From JARRKC01 sp037388505 (GTDB lineage Bacteria > Acidobacteriota > UBA6911 > RPQK01 > JAPXNP01), in NCBI GenBank assembly GCA_037388505.1, contig JARRKC010000022.1, positions 5,512 through 69,511 of the forward strand: a stretch of DNA of 64,000 nt. The letters run 5' to 3'. How positions within the stretch are numbered: position 1 is the stretch's first letter; each line of letters opens with the position of its first letter. Positions 1 through 9,995 of the stretch are shown here, piece by piece. The position numbers were made by a program, and so were the translations under genes. The notes under the pieces were generated by a model. It worked only from the letters and a program-made list of their open reading frames with translations, ran no database searches and had not been told where the DNA came from.

Positions 1-2
1 TG

Positions 3-1718
3 CACGGCGAGAGCGGAGTCCCGGAGGGGAGCTATCAGTTCTGGAAAACCGTTTTCGACGGCGTGGCGACCTGCGGCCGCAGGGTCGAGATCGATATGCA
101 CGCCAAGGGCATGACGCAGGGCATGATCGACACTGCGCTCGGCACCGGCCAGCCGGTCAAGGTATCGCCCAAGTACTGGGCCGAGCACCTCGGTCTGCCC
201 TACCAGCAGGCGGACATCCGCGAGCAGGAGCGTCCCCACCCGCGGCACGAGGCGTCGGGTCTGATGAAGTTCAGCGCCGGCTCGCGCAGCTTTCTGCGCT
301 ACGGCTACGGCGATCTGCTGCCGGAAGACCGCAAATGGAACGTCCTGTACCGCATCTGGCCGGGCACGCAGCGCCTGCTGATCTGGGGAGACCCCGTCAC
401 CGCTGCGTCATACTCTCGAGCCTTCTCCTTCTGTGACAGTGCCGGCGTGGAGATCATGGAGCCCCTCTCGTTCAAAGGGCGGCGTGGAACCGGCATCGCA
501 GGGGGACGCTGCGCCTACGCCGACCAATCGCTGAATCCACGGTGGGACTGGCAGAAGTACGCCTATAGCTACCGGGTATGGGGGCGACTGCTCTACGATC
601 CCGAGACCGATCCCGACGTGTGGCAGCGCGCCATGCGCCACCAATTCGGACCGGCGGGCGCCGATCTCGAGATGGCCCTGGCGAACTCGAGTCGCATCCT
701 GCCCACCGTGACCACCGCGCACGAGCCCTCAGCCGGCAACAACACCTACTGGCCTGAGGTCTATCTGAACCACTCGCTGGTCGATGCCGAGCATCCGGGA
801 CCCTATACCGACAGCCCGGTGCCGCACGTCTTCGGGACCGTGAGTCCTCTCGATCCGCAGTTGTTCTATCGCATCAACGACTTCGCCGACGATTTGCTCA
901 AGGGTGAGTGCAGCGGCAAATACACGCCCATCGAGGCGGCGCAGTGGATCGAAGACTACGCTGCGGCAGCCACGGCATCGCTGAAGCACGCGGACGATCG
1001 GGCCTCAGGGAAGGATCGGCCCGAGTATCGACGCCTGACGATCGACACCGCGGCGGCAGCGGACCTGGGGCGCTTCTTCGGCGCCAAGTTCCGCGCCGGA
1101 GTTCTGTATCGCCTCTTTGAGCAGACCGGCGATCGCGCGGCGCTCGAGGAGGCGCTGAAGGCTTACCGCTCAGCGCGTGACGCCTGGGCCGCGATCGTCG
1201 ACCGTACCCGGGACGTCTACATGGCCGACATCACCGTAGGCGAATTCCGATGGCTGCGCGGGCATTGGTCGGACCGCCTGGCCGATATCGACGCCGATAT
1301 CGCCGCCATCGAGGCAAAGCTGGATTCGGCGAAGCCCGCGCAGGCAGATGGGCCAATCGCCCGTGCCATCGCCAAGGCGCTAGGTCGGCCTCAAAGGCCC
1401 GCCCCGTCCGGAAGCCACACTCCGTCGGCCGCGTTTCAGCCCGGCGAACCGCTTCCGCTGGAATTCCAGGCCGGGAAGGACTATGCCTCCGTGAGGCTGC
1501 ACTACCGCCGCGTGAATCAGGCCGAGCGCTGGCAGAGCGAGCCCATGCAGTCCCGTGACCGCGTCTGGCTTGCGTCGATACCCGCCGACTACACGGAGAG
1601 TCAGTACGCGCTTCAGTATTACTTCGAATTGACGGAAGGACCGGACGCAGCGGCGCTATACCCGGGTCTGGGCGAGCAGCGCACGGGCCAACCCTATTTT
1701 GTCGTCCGAAGGGGATAG
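3..1718 (+). CDS. C-terminal part of a large carbohydrate-enzyme-like protein, 5' end outside window
   Basis: The reading frame is open from the first bases of the window (codon phase starts at base 3), so the true start lies to the left. It ends in TAG at 1716-1718, leaving about 571 residues. The protein is soluble in appearance, rich in Trp and Tyr, with segments such as RVWGRLLYDPETDPDVW and helix-rich stretches. A Pro/Ser-rich linker near the last quarter leads into a short beta-rich end domain (about the last 100 residues). The overall look, and the GH43 and acetylesterase genes that follow, resemble large glycoside-hydrolase-like proteins of polysaccharide loci. I cannot name a GH family or catalytic residues, so the enzymatic assignment is only an inference from texture and neighbours. 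Confidence 0.7.
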   Translation, partial: HGESGVPEGSYQFWKTVFDGVATCGRRVEIDMHAKGMTQGMIDTALGTGQPVKVSPKYWAEHLGLPYQQADIREQERPHPRHEASGLMKFSAGSRSFLRYGYGDLLPEDRKWNVLYRIWPGTQRLLIWGDPVTAASYSRAFSFCDSAGVEIMEPLSFKGRRGTGIAGGRCAYADQSLNPRWDWQKYAYSYRVWGRLLYDPETDPDVWQRAMRHQFGPAGADLEMALANSSRILPTVTTAHEPSAGNNTYWPEVYLNHSLVDAEHPGPYTDSPVPHVFGTVSPLDPQLFYRINDFADDLLKGECSGKYTPIEAAQWIEDYAAAATASLKHADDRASGKDRPEYRRLTIDTAAAADLGRFFGAKFRAGVLYRLFEQTGDRAALEEALKAYRSARDAWAAIVDRTRDVYMADITVGEFRWLRGHWSDRLADIDADIAAIEAKLDSAKPAQADGPIARAIAKALGRPQRPAPSGSHTPSAAFQPGEPLPLEFQAGKDYASVRLHYRRVNQAERWQSEPMQSRDRVWLASIPADYTESQYALQYYFELTEGPDAAALYPGLGEQRTGQPYFVVRRG

Positions 1719-2062
1719 CCGAGTGGCTTTGACCTGAGTCCGGAGCCTCAGACGGGTGACATGCAGGGTCTTGGATCGTAAGTCCCTGCGCGCCAAACGA
1801 TCCACCCGGAGGCGGGGCTGTCGATGGCCGTAACGCCGATGAACGAAACTTCGGCTCCATGCGAAGCCGATCAGAGCCGACTCCAGGCAGAGCCGCAAAA
1901 ACGCAACGGACGCCAAGGCTTTCTTTGCTTTGGAGCCCTGGGCGACCTTGGCGATGTTTGCGGTCTTCCATGAGCGAAATCGGCGCTCCGAGCCCTGATG
2001 ACCGCGACTCCGCATTTGGAGCTTCTGTCTCTTACCTCCCCCCCATGGGGGTCGGACGCTGC
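1719..2062. other. Intergenic region between convergent genes, no gene seen
   Basis: This 344-bp stretch separates the end of the first gene from the end of the minus-strand gene. Overlapping reading frames cross it, but all look like non-coding GC-rich shadows without a ribosome binding site. No convincing tRNA, promoter or strong terminator hairpin was seen. Confidence 0.5.
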
Positions 2063-3349
2063 CTACTGTTCGCCCGTGGTCCCGGATGGGAGGCTGGCAG
2101 ACGGCCCGCCGTTGAGGGTCTCGAGCGAGGTGACGCCGAGATCGGTGTCGCTGAGGACCAGCAACCTTCCTTCGAGACTGCTGCCGGAGGGAAGGTCGAA
2201 GAGATCCGTGACGAAGCGGGCAGTCTGGTTGTGTGCCGCCAGCGTAAGAGGATCGGCGGTCAACTCGTCTCCCGAATCAGGCTTGAGAAGAAGCCTGATG
2301 TGCGCTTCGGTGTCGGTCGGATTGGCGATCGCAAAGGCCGTGTTGAGCCCGTCCTGCGTGACTGCGACCCGAAGCACGTGACGCGTGTCCAGTTCGCTGC
2401 TGGAGATCCCCGCCTCCGTCTTCAAACGTGCTCCACTGACCGGCTCCGATGACGACCCGCCGGCGGACGGCGTGTTGGACGAGAATACGACGGCCGACCG
2501 GAAGGTTAGATCACTCTGACTCGTCAGCATCATCCAGCCGACGGAAGTTTCACCTCCGACACTCTCAATCAGCGGTTGGAGGCTGCTTTGGCCGGGAACG
2601 GTGAAGACCACCTGGCTCGCGGTTTCGCCGTCGACCCGGACGTTGAGCGGCGTCCCGTCCTGATCGAAGAATTGCGCCTGGATCTGATTCGATTCTCCAT
2701 TTGGATTGTTCAGGACGAGACGAGTCACCAGCTCGAGCTCCGGCAGCGCGGCCACTCCAAAATGCGGGATCACCTGCGATCGGATCAACAAGAGCTTGTT
2801 GAGACTGACTTGCGCACCTGGAAATGCGATGGTCGCGGATACATTATGGGCGCCGGAGTCGAGAGCGAAGACCCCCGGCAGAAAATCCATCGTGTAGACA
2901 CCGGCAGGAATCTCGGGCAACGGAGAGCCGGTGACCGTGACATTCAACGTGCCCGAGTTGATGCTGAATTGTGCGGCTCGGGGCAGGTTGAAGTACCCCT
3001 GGGTTGCACTGGTCCAGAACAGTGGCGCTCCCTGCTGGGCACTTTCCGTATAGAGCCCCGCAACCCCCAGGAAAGACTTGATTCCCCCATCCGTAAAGCC
3101 GTTGAACATCTCGGGAGGAAAGTGGATTGCCGCACCGGTCGGAGCCGGAATCGCCGCATCGGAACGCATCGTGACCGTCAACTGGCGCCCGTCGATCGCG
3201 AACTGGGCACTGATGACGTCTTTGATTTCGGAGGCGGGTACGACCTGCTGGGTAGAAACTCGGGCGATGGTGTCGGCGCTGCTGCAGGACGAGCACGGGA
3301 TGACGGCAGCGAACGCAAACGCACCCAAAATGAGAAGGGATACCTTCAT
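2063..3349 (-). CDS. Secreted protein with C-terminal beta-rich repeat module
   Basis: I chose the ATG at 3349 over the upstream ATG at 3376 because AAGGAGGAG lies just before it, and the product then begins with a signal sequence (MKVSLLILGAFAFAAVIPC). The cysteines after the hydrophobic stretch could be a lipoprotein site, but the lipobox is not canonical. The 428-residue product has no transmembrane segment after the signal. It is beta-rich, and its second half carries two similar units with the pattern LVLNNPNG...FFDQDGTPL...LPSGSSLEGRLLVLSDTDLG. The same pattern recurs in the CHRD protein at 48.1 kb and the acylase at 57.5 kb. The function is unknown; extracellular or envelope location is inferred. 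It stands alone on the minus strand between two plus-strand carbohydrate genes. Confidence 0.8.
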   Translation of the reverse strand: MKVSLLILGAFAFAAVIPCSSCSSADTIARVSTQQVVPASEIKDVISAQFAIDGRQLTVTMRSDAAIPAPTGAAIHFPPEMFNGFTDGGIKSFLGVAGLYTESAQQGAPLFWTSATQGYFNLPRAAQFSINSGTLNVTVTGSPLPEIPAGVYTMDFLPGVFALDSGAHNVSATIAFPGAQVSLNKLLLIRSQVIPHFGVAALPELELVTRLVLNNPNGESNQIQAQFFDQDGTPLNVRVDGETASQVVFTVPGQSSLQPLIESVGGETSVGWMMLTSQSDLTFRSAVVFSSNTPSAGGSSSEPVSGARLKTEAGISSSELDTRHVLRVAVTQDGLNTAFAIANPTDTEAHIRLLLKPDSGDELTADPLTLAAHNQTARFVTDLFDLPSGSSLEGRLLVLSDTDLGVTSLETLNGGPSASLPSGTTGEQ

Positions 3350-3437
3350 GGACTCCTCCTTTTGAGTCGGTGGCATTGGGCGTCAGGCAGGCAGTCTCGA
3401 ACGACCCAATCCAATGCCGGATTTCAAACTTTGTAAT

Positions 3438-3466
3438 AGCTTAAGCGATAGTTATAGAAAAGACAA
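3438..3466 (-). promoter_or_regulatory. Possible promoter for the secreted beta-module gene
   Basis: On the minus strand TTGTCT (3461-3466) and TAAGCT (3438-3443) are separated by 17 bp in a locally AT-rich patch upstream of the start at 3349. This resembles a sigma-70-type promoter, but the -10 match is poor. Confidence 0.25.
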
Positions 3467-3590
3467 TAGTCGACCGCAGTCCTGACGCGGCACCGCAACA
3501 CCGAGGACAAAGGCTGCTGGCACGCGGGTTTGACTCGAATACTGCACCGCGATACATTCGCTGCCGCTGAATCGGATGGGAGATTTCGTC

Positions 3591-5189
3591 ATGGCCTTTC
3601 CATCGTTCCGTATCTGGGCCGTTGCGGTCGGCGCCGCCGTCGTCTGCGGCGCCTTGACGCTTTGGTCGCAGCCGGCTGCTTCCAGGCCGGCTCCGGTGAT
3701 CGGCAAAGCCGCCCGGTACTGCAACCCTCTGTCTCTGGAGACGTCATCGAAGGACGGTACGCCGCAAGGCGTGAACCTCGGGGATGTGACCATCGTGCGG
3801 GAGGGCGGCCGTTACTACCTGTTCGCAACGGGCGGCGGTGCTTGGGTGTCGGAAGACCTCCTGAACTGGACCTACCAGCCAGTCGAGGTACGTGGCGGGC
3901 GTTTGCCCGTCGCCCCGCATGTGGCCAAGTACAACGGTGCCTTCTATATGTCCGGCAACGAGGCACCGCTTTATCGGGCCGACCACATCTTGGGCCCGTA
4001 CGAGGTCCTGGGGCCGTGGATGAACGAGAAGGGCGAACCCTGGACCGGCGTCTCCAACGGCAAGCCGTGGAAGGGCGCGTTCGATGTGGACATCTTCGTC
4101 GATGACGACAACAAACCCTATCTGTACTTCCCGGGGAGGTCCACCGACGGCATCTATGTCGTTCCGCTCGATCCCAACGACCTGACCCGGTTCGCGGCGG
4201 CTCCGAAGCATCTCTTCGGGTTCGATCCCGCGCACGTTTGGGAGCGCTGGGGCGAACGCAACGAGTACCTGAATACTGCCTGGATCGAGGGTCCGTGGGT
4301 CTTCAAGCGAGATGGGATCTACTATCTGGAGTACAGCGCGTCCGGTACGCAGTGGATGAGCTACGCCAGCGGCGTCTACACCGCCCGGAATCCGCTGGGT
4401 CCGTTCACCTATTCTCCGCGCAATCCGCTCCTTCGGCAGACGACGGGCATCGTCACCGGGCCGGGGCACGGCTGCGTGATCCAGGCGCCCGACGGCAACT
4501 GGTGGGTGTTCTATACGATCGTGATGGCCAATCCTCCGGGCGGGCGACGCCTCGGTATGGATCCGGTGGGCTTCGACGCAGACGGGAACATGTACGTGCG
4601 CAGCGTGAGCGACACGCCGCAGTGGGCGCCGGGCGTGGTCGCCGATCCCGTTCGCGACGGGGACTCCGGTTCCCTCCCACTGACGATCAACAAGATGCGG
4701 GCCATGAACCAGCATGGAAGTTTCTCCAGCCAGCGCCCCGGCCGCGATGCGGCGTATGCGGTCGACGGAACGAACGGCGCCTGGTGGGAGCCTGCCGAAG
4801 ACGACACTCAGCCGACCCTGACCGTGGACTTGGGCTCGATCACCGAATTCGAAGATCCGCAGTATTTCACCGTCGATTCGAGCCGGATCGAGTTCTATGC
4901 GGGCGGACGGGGGTTGTTCGGGCCGCGCGCCGCCTCCCCTTCGCCGATTACGGGCAGCGCCGCGTTCCGCTACAAGATCGAGGCATCCAAAGACGGGCAG
5001 ACCTTCGAAACCGTCCTCGACAAGACCCGCAACGAGGTGACCCGCTACACGGAGTTCGACGAGCTTCGCCCGACGGTTTGCCGGTATGTCCGGTTGACGA
5101 TCACGGACTGGCCGCACTGGGCCAACGTCCCGCTGGGCGTCCTGGAGTTCACGGTTTTTGGGAAGGCTGTGGCGAATCCGAGCAGATAG
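3591..5189 (+). CDS. Secreted glycoside hydrolase family 43 enzyme with C-terminal discoidin-like domain
   Basis: This is probably an exported arabinosidase or xylosidase acting on plant or exopolysaccharide glycans. The start at 3591 is preferred over 3576 because GGGAG sits 8 bases upstream and the signal peptide (MAFPSFRIWAVAVGAAVVCG) then begins directly. The GH43 five-blade propeller signature is visible: catalytic-base Asp in GVNLGDVTI (about residue 65), pKa-modulating Asp in AFDVDIFVDDD (about 165), proton-donor Glu in WIEGPWVF (about 232), and a His in TGPGHGCVIQ. The last ~150 residues, after DSGSLPLTINK, look like an F5/8-type C (discoidin) carbohydrate-binding domain (DLGSITEFEDPQYF...RYVRLTITDWP). 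The next gene, an acetylesterase-like enzyme 67 bp downstream, is probably in the same operon. The exact substrate cannot be read from sequence. Confidence 0.88.
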   Translation: MAFPSFRIWAVAVGAAVVCGALTLWSQPAASRPAPVIGKAARYCNPLSLETSSKDGTPQGVNLGDVTIVREGGRYYLFATGGGAWVSEDLLNWTYQPVEVRGGRLPVAPHVAKYNGAFYMSGNEAPLYRADHILGPYEVLGPWMNEKGEPWTGVSNGKPWKGAFDVDIFVDDDNKPYLYFPGRSTDGIYVVPLDPNDLTRFAAAPKHLFGFDPAHVWERWGERNEYLNTAWIEGPWVFKRDGIYYLEYSASGTQWMSYASGVYTARNPLGPFTYSPRNPLLRQTTGIVTGPGHGCVIQAPDGNWWVFYTIVMANPPGGRRLGMDPVGFDADGNMYVRSVSDTPQWAPGVVADPVRDGDSGSLPLTINKMRAMNQHGSFSSQRPGRDAAYAVDGTNGAWWEPAEDDTQPTLTVDLGSITEFEDPQYFTVDSSRIEFYAGGRGLFGPRAASPSPITGSAAFRYKIEASKDGQTFETVLDKTRNEVTRYTEFDELRPTVCRYVRLTITDWPHWANVPLGVLEFTVFGKAVANPSR

Positions 5190-5256
5190 TGAGGCCCGGC
5201 CCTCTACGGGGGAAGCGGCACCGCGAGAATGAGCTGACAGCAGGAGAATCGAGGCA

Positions 5257-7278
5257 ATGACATCGGGATGGATCGATCGAGAGAAGAGGCTGGTGCGTTT
5301 CCCTTTTTCCGCCCTCGCGGCTTTGGCACTCTTGAGCGGAACCGTTCTTGGCGCTACTGCCCAGGCGACCGACGCACTTCCCTTCGTCAGTCCCATGTTC
5401 GGCGACTACATGGTGCTTCAGCGCGGCAAGCCGAACGCGATCTGGGGATGGTCGAAACCGGGAGACGCCGTGCGGGTGGAGATCGGAGAGCATTCCGCGA
5501 CGGCCACCGCCGGAGCCGACGGTAAGTGGCAGGCAGAAATCCAGCCTCCTCCGGCGGGCGGGCCCTACACGATCAAGATCACGGGTCTACAGACCGTTGA
5601 ACTGCACGAAGTTCTGGTCGGCGATGTCTGGCTCTGTGCGGGCCAGTCCAACATGCAGTTCCCCCTGCAGTTTGCCCGAAACGGCGCCGAGGAGGTGAAG
5701 GCCGCCGAGCATCCCGAGATCCGGTACTTCGTGGTCCGCCAGCGGGCCGCCTACGCGCCGGTCGACGTTCCGCGGGGAACCTGGAAGATCGTCTCGCCGA
5801 GCACGCTCGGTGAATCTCGCTTTGGGGGTATTTCAGCAGTCGCCTATTTCTTCGCCCGAAAACTGCAGCAGTCCATCAACGTGCCCATCGGCCTGGTCCA
5901 GGACGCCGTGGGCGGCGTTCCGGCCGAGACCTTCGTCAGCGCCGAAGGCCTGCGCCCGCTGAAGGATTTCGACGCCGGCATTGCGGAAGTGGAGCGGCGG
6001 CACAAGGCTGGAGATCCGGAATACGGCAACTACATCATGCACTGGTACGACGAGTATGACATCGGCTCGCGTGGCACCTCGTGGGCCGATCCCACGCTCG
6101 ACGATTCGTCCTGGAAGACGGTTACGATTCCGGGCGGATTCGAGGAACTGGGCGTCGGTGACGTTCCGAGTCTCTGCTGGTTCCGCAAAGAGATCACCCT
6201 ACCCGACCCGATCCCGGAAGGCCGAACCCGACTGTATCTGGGCCAGATCGAGAAGATGGACACGGCCTACATCAACGGACGTGAGGTGGGCGCGAGTTCG
6301 TGGGTCGAGAATCCCCGGGCCTATTTCGTGCGAGACGGCGTCCTGGAGCCCGGGCGCAATCTGATCACGCTCCGGATCTTCAAGGTGAAGCCTGACGGCG
6401 GATTCCTGGGCAAACCCGAAGAGTTGCACCTGACACTAGGCGACGGCACGAGTATTCCTCTGAGCGGCGAATGGAAGGGCAAGGTCGCCGTCGACGCTCG
6501 CCCGCCGCACCCGCTGCCGCTCGGATTCGAGAACCTGCCCACCATGCCGGGCGTCCTCTACATGGGTATGCTGGAGCCCGTTGCTCCGCTCGCCATCACG
6601 GGCGCGATCTGGTACCAGGGGGAATCCAACACCGAGCGGGCCTATCAGTACCGCAAGCTGCTGCCGGCTATGATCGGCGATTGGCGAAAGCTGTTTGGCC
6701 AGGGCGATTTTCCCTTCTACATCGTCTCTCTTCCGGCGTTCCAGCATCGCAGCGACCTGCCGACCGTTGATTCCTGGACCGAACTGCGTGAGGCCCAGGC
6801 GCTCACTGCGAAGAATGTGCCCCATGCGTGTCTTGCGGTCACCGTCGATACGGGCGACCCCGACAATATTCATCCCAGGGACAAGGAAGTGGTGGGCGAT
6901 CGGTTGGCCTTCTGCGCCCTCGGCGAGCACTACGGCCGGACTATCCCCTATCAGGGGCCGACGCTGTCTTCGGTGGAACGCCTGCCCGGTGCCTTGAAAC
7001 TCCACTTCGATCACGCGGATGGAGGCCTGGTGGTCAAGGGGGACAAACTGGGCGAGTTTTCCGTGGCCGGCGACGACGGCCAATGGCACTGGGCCGACGC
7101 CCGCATCGAAGGTGATGCCCTCATCGTCTCGTCCCCATCGGTTCCCGACCCGAAAGTGGTTCGCTACGCATGGCAGGCGAACCCCGAAGCCACCCTCTTC
7201 AACGGTGCCGGTCTCCCCGCCGCGCCCTTCCGGACTGACGATCAGCCCTGGATCACGGAAAACAACTCTTCCCAGTGA
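5257..7278 (+). CDS. Sialate O-acetylesterase-like SGNH esterase (SASA family)
   Basis: This is an exported esterase that removes acetyl groups from sugars; family members act on sialic acids or on acetylated xylan and other plant glycans. The 673-residue length fits. Features in order: signal peptide (residues ~12-36), N-terminal beta domain, block I with nucleophile in LCAGQSNMQFP (Ser131), an inserted jelly-roll domain (~265-380, LDDSSWKTVTIPGGF), the second SASA segment GAIWYQGESNTERAYQYR, and a catalytic Asp/His block DPDNIHPRDKEVVGDR. AGGAG lies 10 bases before the ATG. It follows the GH43 gene on the same strand. Joint debranching and deacetylation of one polysaccharide is the natural reading, and sialic acid itself need not be the substrate. 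Confidence 0.88.
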   Translation: MTSGWIDREKRLVRFPFSALAALALLSGTVLGATAQATDALPFVSPMFGDYMVLQRGKPNAIWGWSKPGDAVRVEIGEHSATATAGADGKWQAEIQPPPAGGPYTIKITGLQTVELHEVLVGDVWLCAGQSNMQFPLQFARNGAEEVKAAEHPEIRYFVVRQRAAYAPVDVPRGTWKIVSPSTLGESRFGGISAVAYFFARKLQQSINVPIGLVQDAVGGVPAETFVSAEGLRPLKDFDAGIAEVERRHKAGDPEYGNYIMHWYDEYDIGSRGTSWADPTLDDSSWKTVTIPGGFEELGVGDVPSLCWFRKEITLPDPIPEGRTRLYLGQIEKMDTAYINGREVGASSWVENPRAYFVRDGVLEPGRNLITLRIFKVKPDGGFLGKPEELHLTLGDGTSIPLSGEWKGKVAVDARPPHPLPLGFENLPTMPGVLYMGMLEPVAPLAITGAIWYQGESNTERAYQYRKLLPAMIGDWRKLFGQGDFPFYIVSLPAFQHRSDLPTVDSWTELREAQALTAKNVPHACLAVTVDTGDPDNIHPRDKEVVGDRLAFCALGEHYGRTIPYQGPTLSSVERLPGALKLHFDHADGGLVVKGDKLGEFSVAGDDGQWHWADARIEGDALIVSSPSVPDPKVVRYAWQANPEATLFNGAGLPAAPFRTDDQPWITENNSSQ

Positions 7279-7324
7279 TTGTGTCCGGGCGTGGATAAGG
7301 TTCCGAGGTTCCGCGGTTTCTAGT

Positions 7325-7380
7325 TTCCGGGGCGTCCCGGAGGGACATTTCGAGAGTAGCCCGGGCCTTCCATGCCCGGG
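7325..7380 (+). repeat. Hairpin repeat, copy 1 (left of ADOP permease)
   Basis: This 56-bp unit contains two hairpins: GTCCC-GGA-GGGAC, and further on CCCGGGC...GCCCGGG. Between them is the constant text ATTTCGAGAGTAG. A second copy lies at 9996-10053, directly oriented, on the other side of the permease gene. The stem differs between copies by paired changes. Confidence 0.75.
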
Positions 7381-7499
7381 GGCTCCGGCAATCACGACAG
7401 CGGGCAAACCAAACCGCACCCGACTCCGTCTTAACAGGTGCAGATCACGAAAAGTCGTGCCGGGTGACAGCCAGGAGTCCCTCACACGGAGGTTTCACT

Positions 7500-9944
7500 A
7501 TGATCAAAGAGCAACATCGGGATCGCCGCAGTCTCCCGATCGTCGAGACCTTGCTTCGCGATTTCCGGTATGGGTTGTCTTCGCTTCGGAGGAATCCCGG
7601 CTTCGCCGCCGCCGCCATCGCCGTCTTGGCCCTCGGTATGGGTGCGAACACGGCGATGTTCAGTGTGCTGGACTCCGTGGTGCTGAAGCCGCTCCCCTAT
7701 CCGGAACCGGAGCGAATGGTCACCTTGGGTGAGAGCGAAGAGTACCGGGGCGCAAGCGCACTCAATTTCGTGGACTGGAAACGGCTCAACACCTCGTTCG
7801 AGGCGTTGTCGGCGGAGTCCCAGGCGGCGGTTGCCGTCATGATCGGTTCCGAGCCCGAGCGCTGGCGCGGCTACCTCGCGACGGCCGATTACTTCAGGGT
7901 CTATGGCCTGCACGCTTTGATCGGCCGCACGTTCGGGCCGGGAGAGGACCAGCCGGGGGCGCCGCGCGTGGTCGTGCTGAGCTACTCGGCCTGGCAAATC
8001 CGGTTCGGCGGATCGCCGGACATCCTGAAGCGCGACCTGATCATGGATGGCGAGCCTCACCGGGTCATCGGAGTGCTGCCGCGGGGCAGTTTCGACCGCG
8101 ACGGAGCCCTGTTCTGCATGCCGCTCGTGTTCACGCCGGCACAGCTCACACGCGAGTCGATGTGGTTGAACGTCGTGGGAAGGCTGCGGCCCGGCGTGAG
8201 CCTGGAGCAGGCGCGTGAAGAGATGCGAAAGGTGAGCGCCGACCTGGAAAGCGTGAATCCGGTCTGGAAGAAGGGCTGGCGCGCTCAGGTGGCTCCCTTC
8301 GGACAGTACATCGTCGGGGACCGCTTGCGCCAGTCGCTCTACGTGGCCTTTGGGGCGGTCCTGATGGTTCTGCTCATCGCCTCATCCAATATCGGGAATC
8401 TGCTGCTAGCCAGGGGTGCGGTGCGGCGGAAGGAAATGGCGGTCCGGGCGGCGTTGGGGGCGAGCCGCAGCCGGCTGATCGCGCAGTTGTTCGCCGAAAG
8501 CCTCGCCCTTTGCGCGCTCGGAGGTGCGGCGGGAGTGGGGCTCGCACACGTGCTGGTCTGGGCCGCACGACCCCTGCTGGCGCAGACGCTGCCGGCAACG
8601 GCGGACGTGACGCTGGACCTGCGCGTGCTCGCATTCACCGGGGTGATGGTCTTGGGCGTGTCGCTCGTGGCCGGCCTTCTGCCGGCACTACAGACCTCGT
8701 CGGGCGCGCTCAGTGCATCACTGAATCAGGGCCCGCGGGGTTCGTCGGGTAAGCGCGCCACGCTGCGCCGGGCCGTCGTGGTCGGCGAAGTGGCCGTCTC
8801 GCTCGTGCTGATCTGCGGCGCCCTGCTCATGCTCCGCAGCCTGGTCAATCTGCAGAACGCCGACACCGGTGTGCGGATCGAAAACGTGATGACCACGTCG
8901 TTGGAGCTACCCGCCGCGGCGCACCCGCATGCGGAGAGTGTCGTTCGGTTCACACAGGCTCTCGTGGAGCGGCTTCGGGCGATCCCCGGCATCGAGCGCG
9001 CGGCCGTGGCAACCAGCGCGCCGCTCGACGGTCTCAGAGAGCGCGGCGTCGTGGTGGCGCCCGATCTGATCGCGGACGCCTTTGTCAATGTCGGCATCAA
9101 GCACGTGGACGAGAACTACTTCGAGACACTCGACATCCCGGTTCTCTCCGGCCGGGGTTTCGACAACCGCGACCGCCCGGGATCGCCTCCGGTCGCAGTT
9201 GTGAACCAGCAGTTGGCAGCACGGTTGAACGTACCCGATCCGGTGGGGAAAACGGTTGGCCTTTCGCTGTCGCCCTATGGGACTACGCAGGCGATTTTGG
9301 TGCAGGTGCAGATCGCCGGTGTGATTCGGACCGAACGGGTGGGGCGATTGCAGGATGTCGAGGAGCCCATCGCCTACGTCCCCATGGCACAGGAGCCGAC
9401 ACGGTTCATGACGCTGATCGTGCGTGCGCGCCAGGATGCGTCGCCCGTGGTGCCGGGGATTCGCCAAGCTGTCCGGGATCTCGACGGGAGCCTGCCCATC
9501 GGACCGGTGATCACAATGCGGGACCTGAAGGCGCGCAGTTTCGTGGATATGACTCAATCGGCCTGGGCCATCGGCATGTTCGCTCTGGTCGCAGCACTGC
9601 TGGCCGCCCTTGGTCTGTACGGGGTCCTGGCCCAGGCCGTCACCCAGCAGCGCCGCGAGTTCGGAATAAGGATGGCGCTCGGCGCCGGGCCCCGGCAGAT
9701 ACTGTCGGGTGTGCTCCGCAGCGCGGTTCCGATGATCGCCGTCGGCCTGGCCATCGGAATGGCGGGTGCGCTGGCGCTCACGGGCGTCTTGAAGAGCCTC
9801 CTGTTCAAGGTCTCGGTGCTCGATCCTGTCGCCTTCGTGCTCGCCTGTGCATCGATGATGCTTGTGGGCTTGCTTGCAGTCCTCCTGCCGGCGACCCGTG
9901 CCGCGGGCGTCGACCCCGTCAAGACGCTGCGTGACGAAGGATGA
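7500..9944 (+). CDS. FtsX/MacB-type ABC transporter permease, acidobacterial orphan (ADOP) type
   Basis: The start at 7500 has GGAGG 7 bases upstream; an in-frame ATG at 7464 lacks such a site. The 814-residue membrane protein opens with LLRDFRYGLSSLRRNPGFAAAAIAVLALGMGANTA-like text and then LPYPEPERMV. This is the hallmark of the duplicated orphan permeases abundant in Acidobacteriota. It has a MacB periplasmic core domain after TM1, an FtsX domain with three TMs (~residues 275-420), a second periplasmic domain, and a second FtsX domain (~680-810) ending DPVKTLRDEG. No ATPase gene is adjacent, as is usual for this family, so substrate and energising partner are unknown. The gene is flanked by two copies of a hairpin repeat. 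Confidence 0.88.
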   Translation: MIKEQHRDRRSLPIVETLLRDFRYGLSSLRRNPGFAAAAIAVLALGMGANTAMFSVLDSVVLKPLPYPEPERMVTLGESEEYRGASALNFVDWKRLNTSFEALSAESQAAVAVMIGSEPERWRGYLATADYFRVYGLHALIGRTFGPGEDQPGAPRVVVLSYSAWQIRFGGSPDILKRDLIMDGEPHRVIGVLPRGSFDRDGALFCMPLVFTPAQLTRESMWLNVVGRLRPGVSLEQAREEMRKVSADLESVNPVWKKGWRAQVAPFGQYIVGDRLRQSLYVAFGAVLMVLLIASSNIGNLLLARGAVRRKEMAVRAALGASRSRLIAQLFAESLALCALGGAAGVGLAHVLVWAARPLLAQTLPATADVTLDLRVLAFTGVMVLGVSLVAGLLPALQTSSGALSASLNQGPRGSSGKRATLRRAVVVGEVAVSLVLICGALLMLRSLVNLQNADTGVRIENVMTTSLELPAAAHPHAESVVRFTQALVERLRAIPGIERAAVATSAPLDGLRERGVVVAPDLIADAFVNVGIKHVDENYFETLDIPVLSGRGFDNRDRPGSPPVAVVNQQLAARLNVPDPVGKTVGLSLSPYGTTQAILVQVQIAGVIRTERVGRLQDVEEPIAYVPMAQEPTRFMTLIVRARQDASPVVPGIRQAVRDLDGSLPIGPVITMRDLKARSFVDMTQSAWAIGMFALVAALLAALGLYGVLAQAVTQQRREFGIRMALGAGPRQILSGVLRSAVPMIAVGLAIGMAGALALTGVLKSLLFKVSVLDPVAFVLACASMMLVGLLAVLLPATRAAGVDPVKTLRDEG

Positions 9945-9995
9945 TCGGCTCTGCCACTCCGCGCTCGAGACCGGAACCGTTTCGCGGTTCCGTGG

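Noticed and set aside
3744..5396. 550-residue minus-strand frame across GH43
   Set aside because: Shadow of the GH43 gene, with His/Arg-rich unlikely composition.
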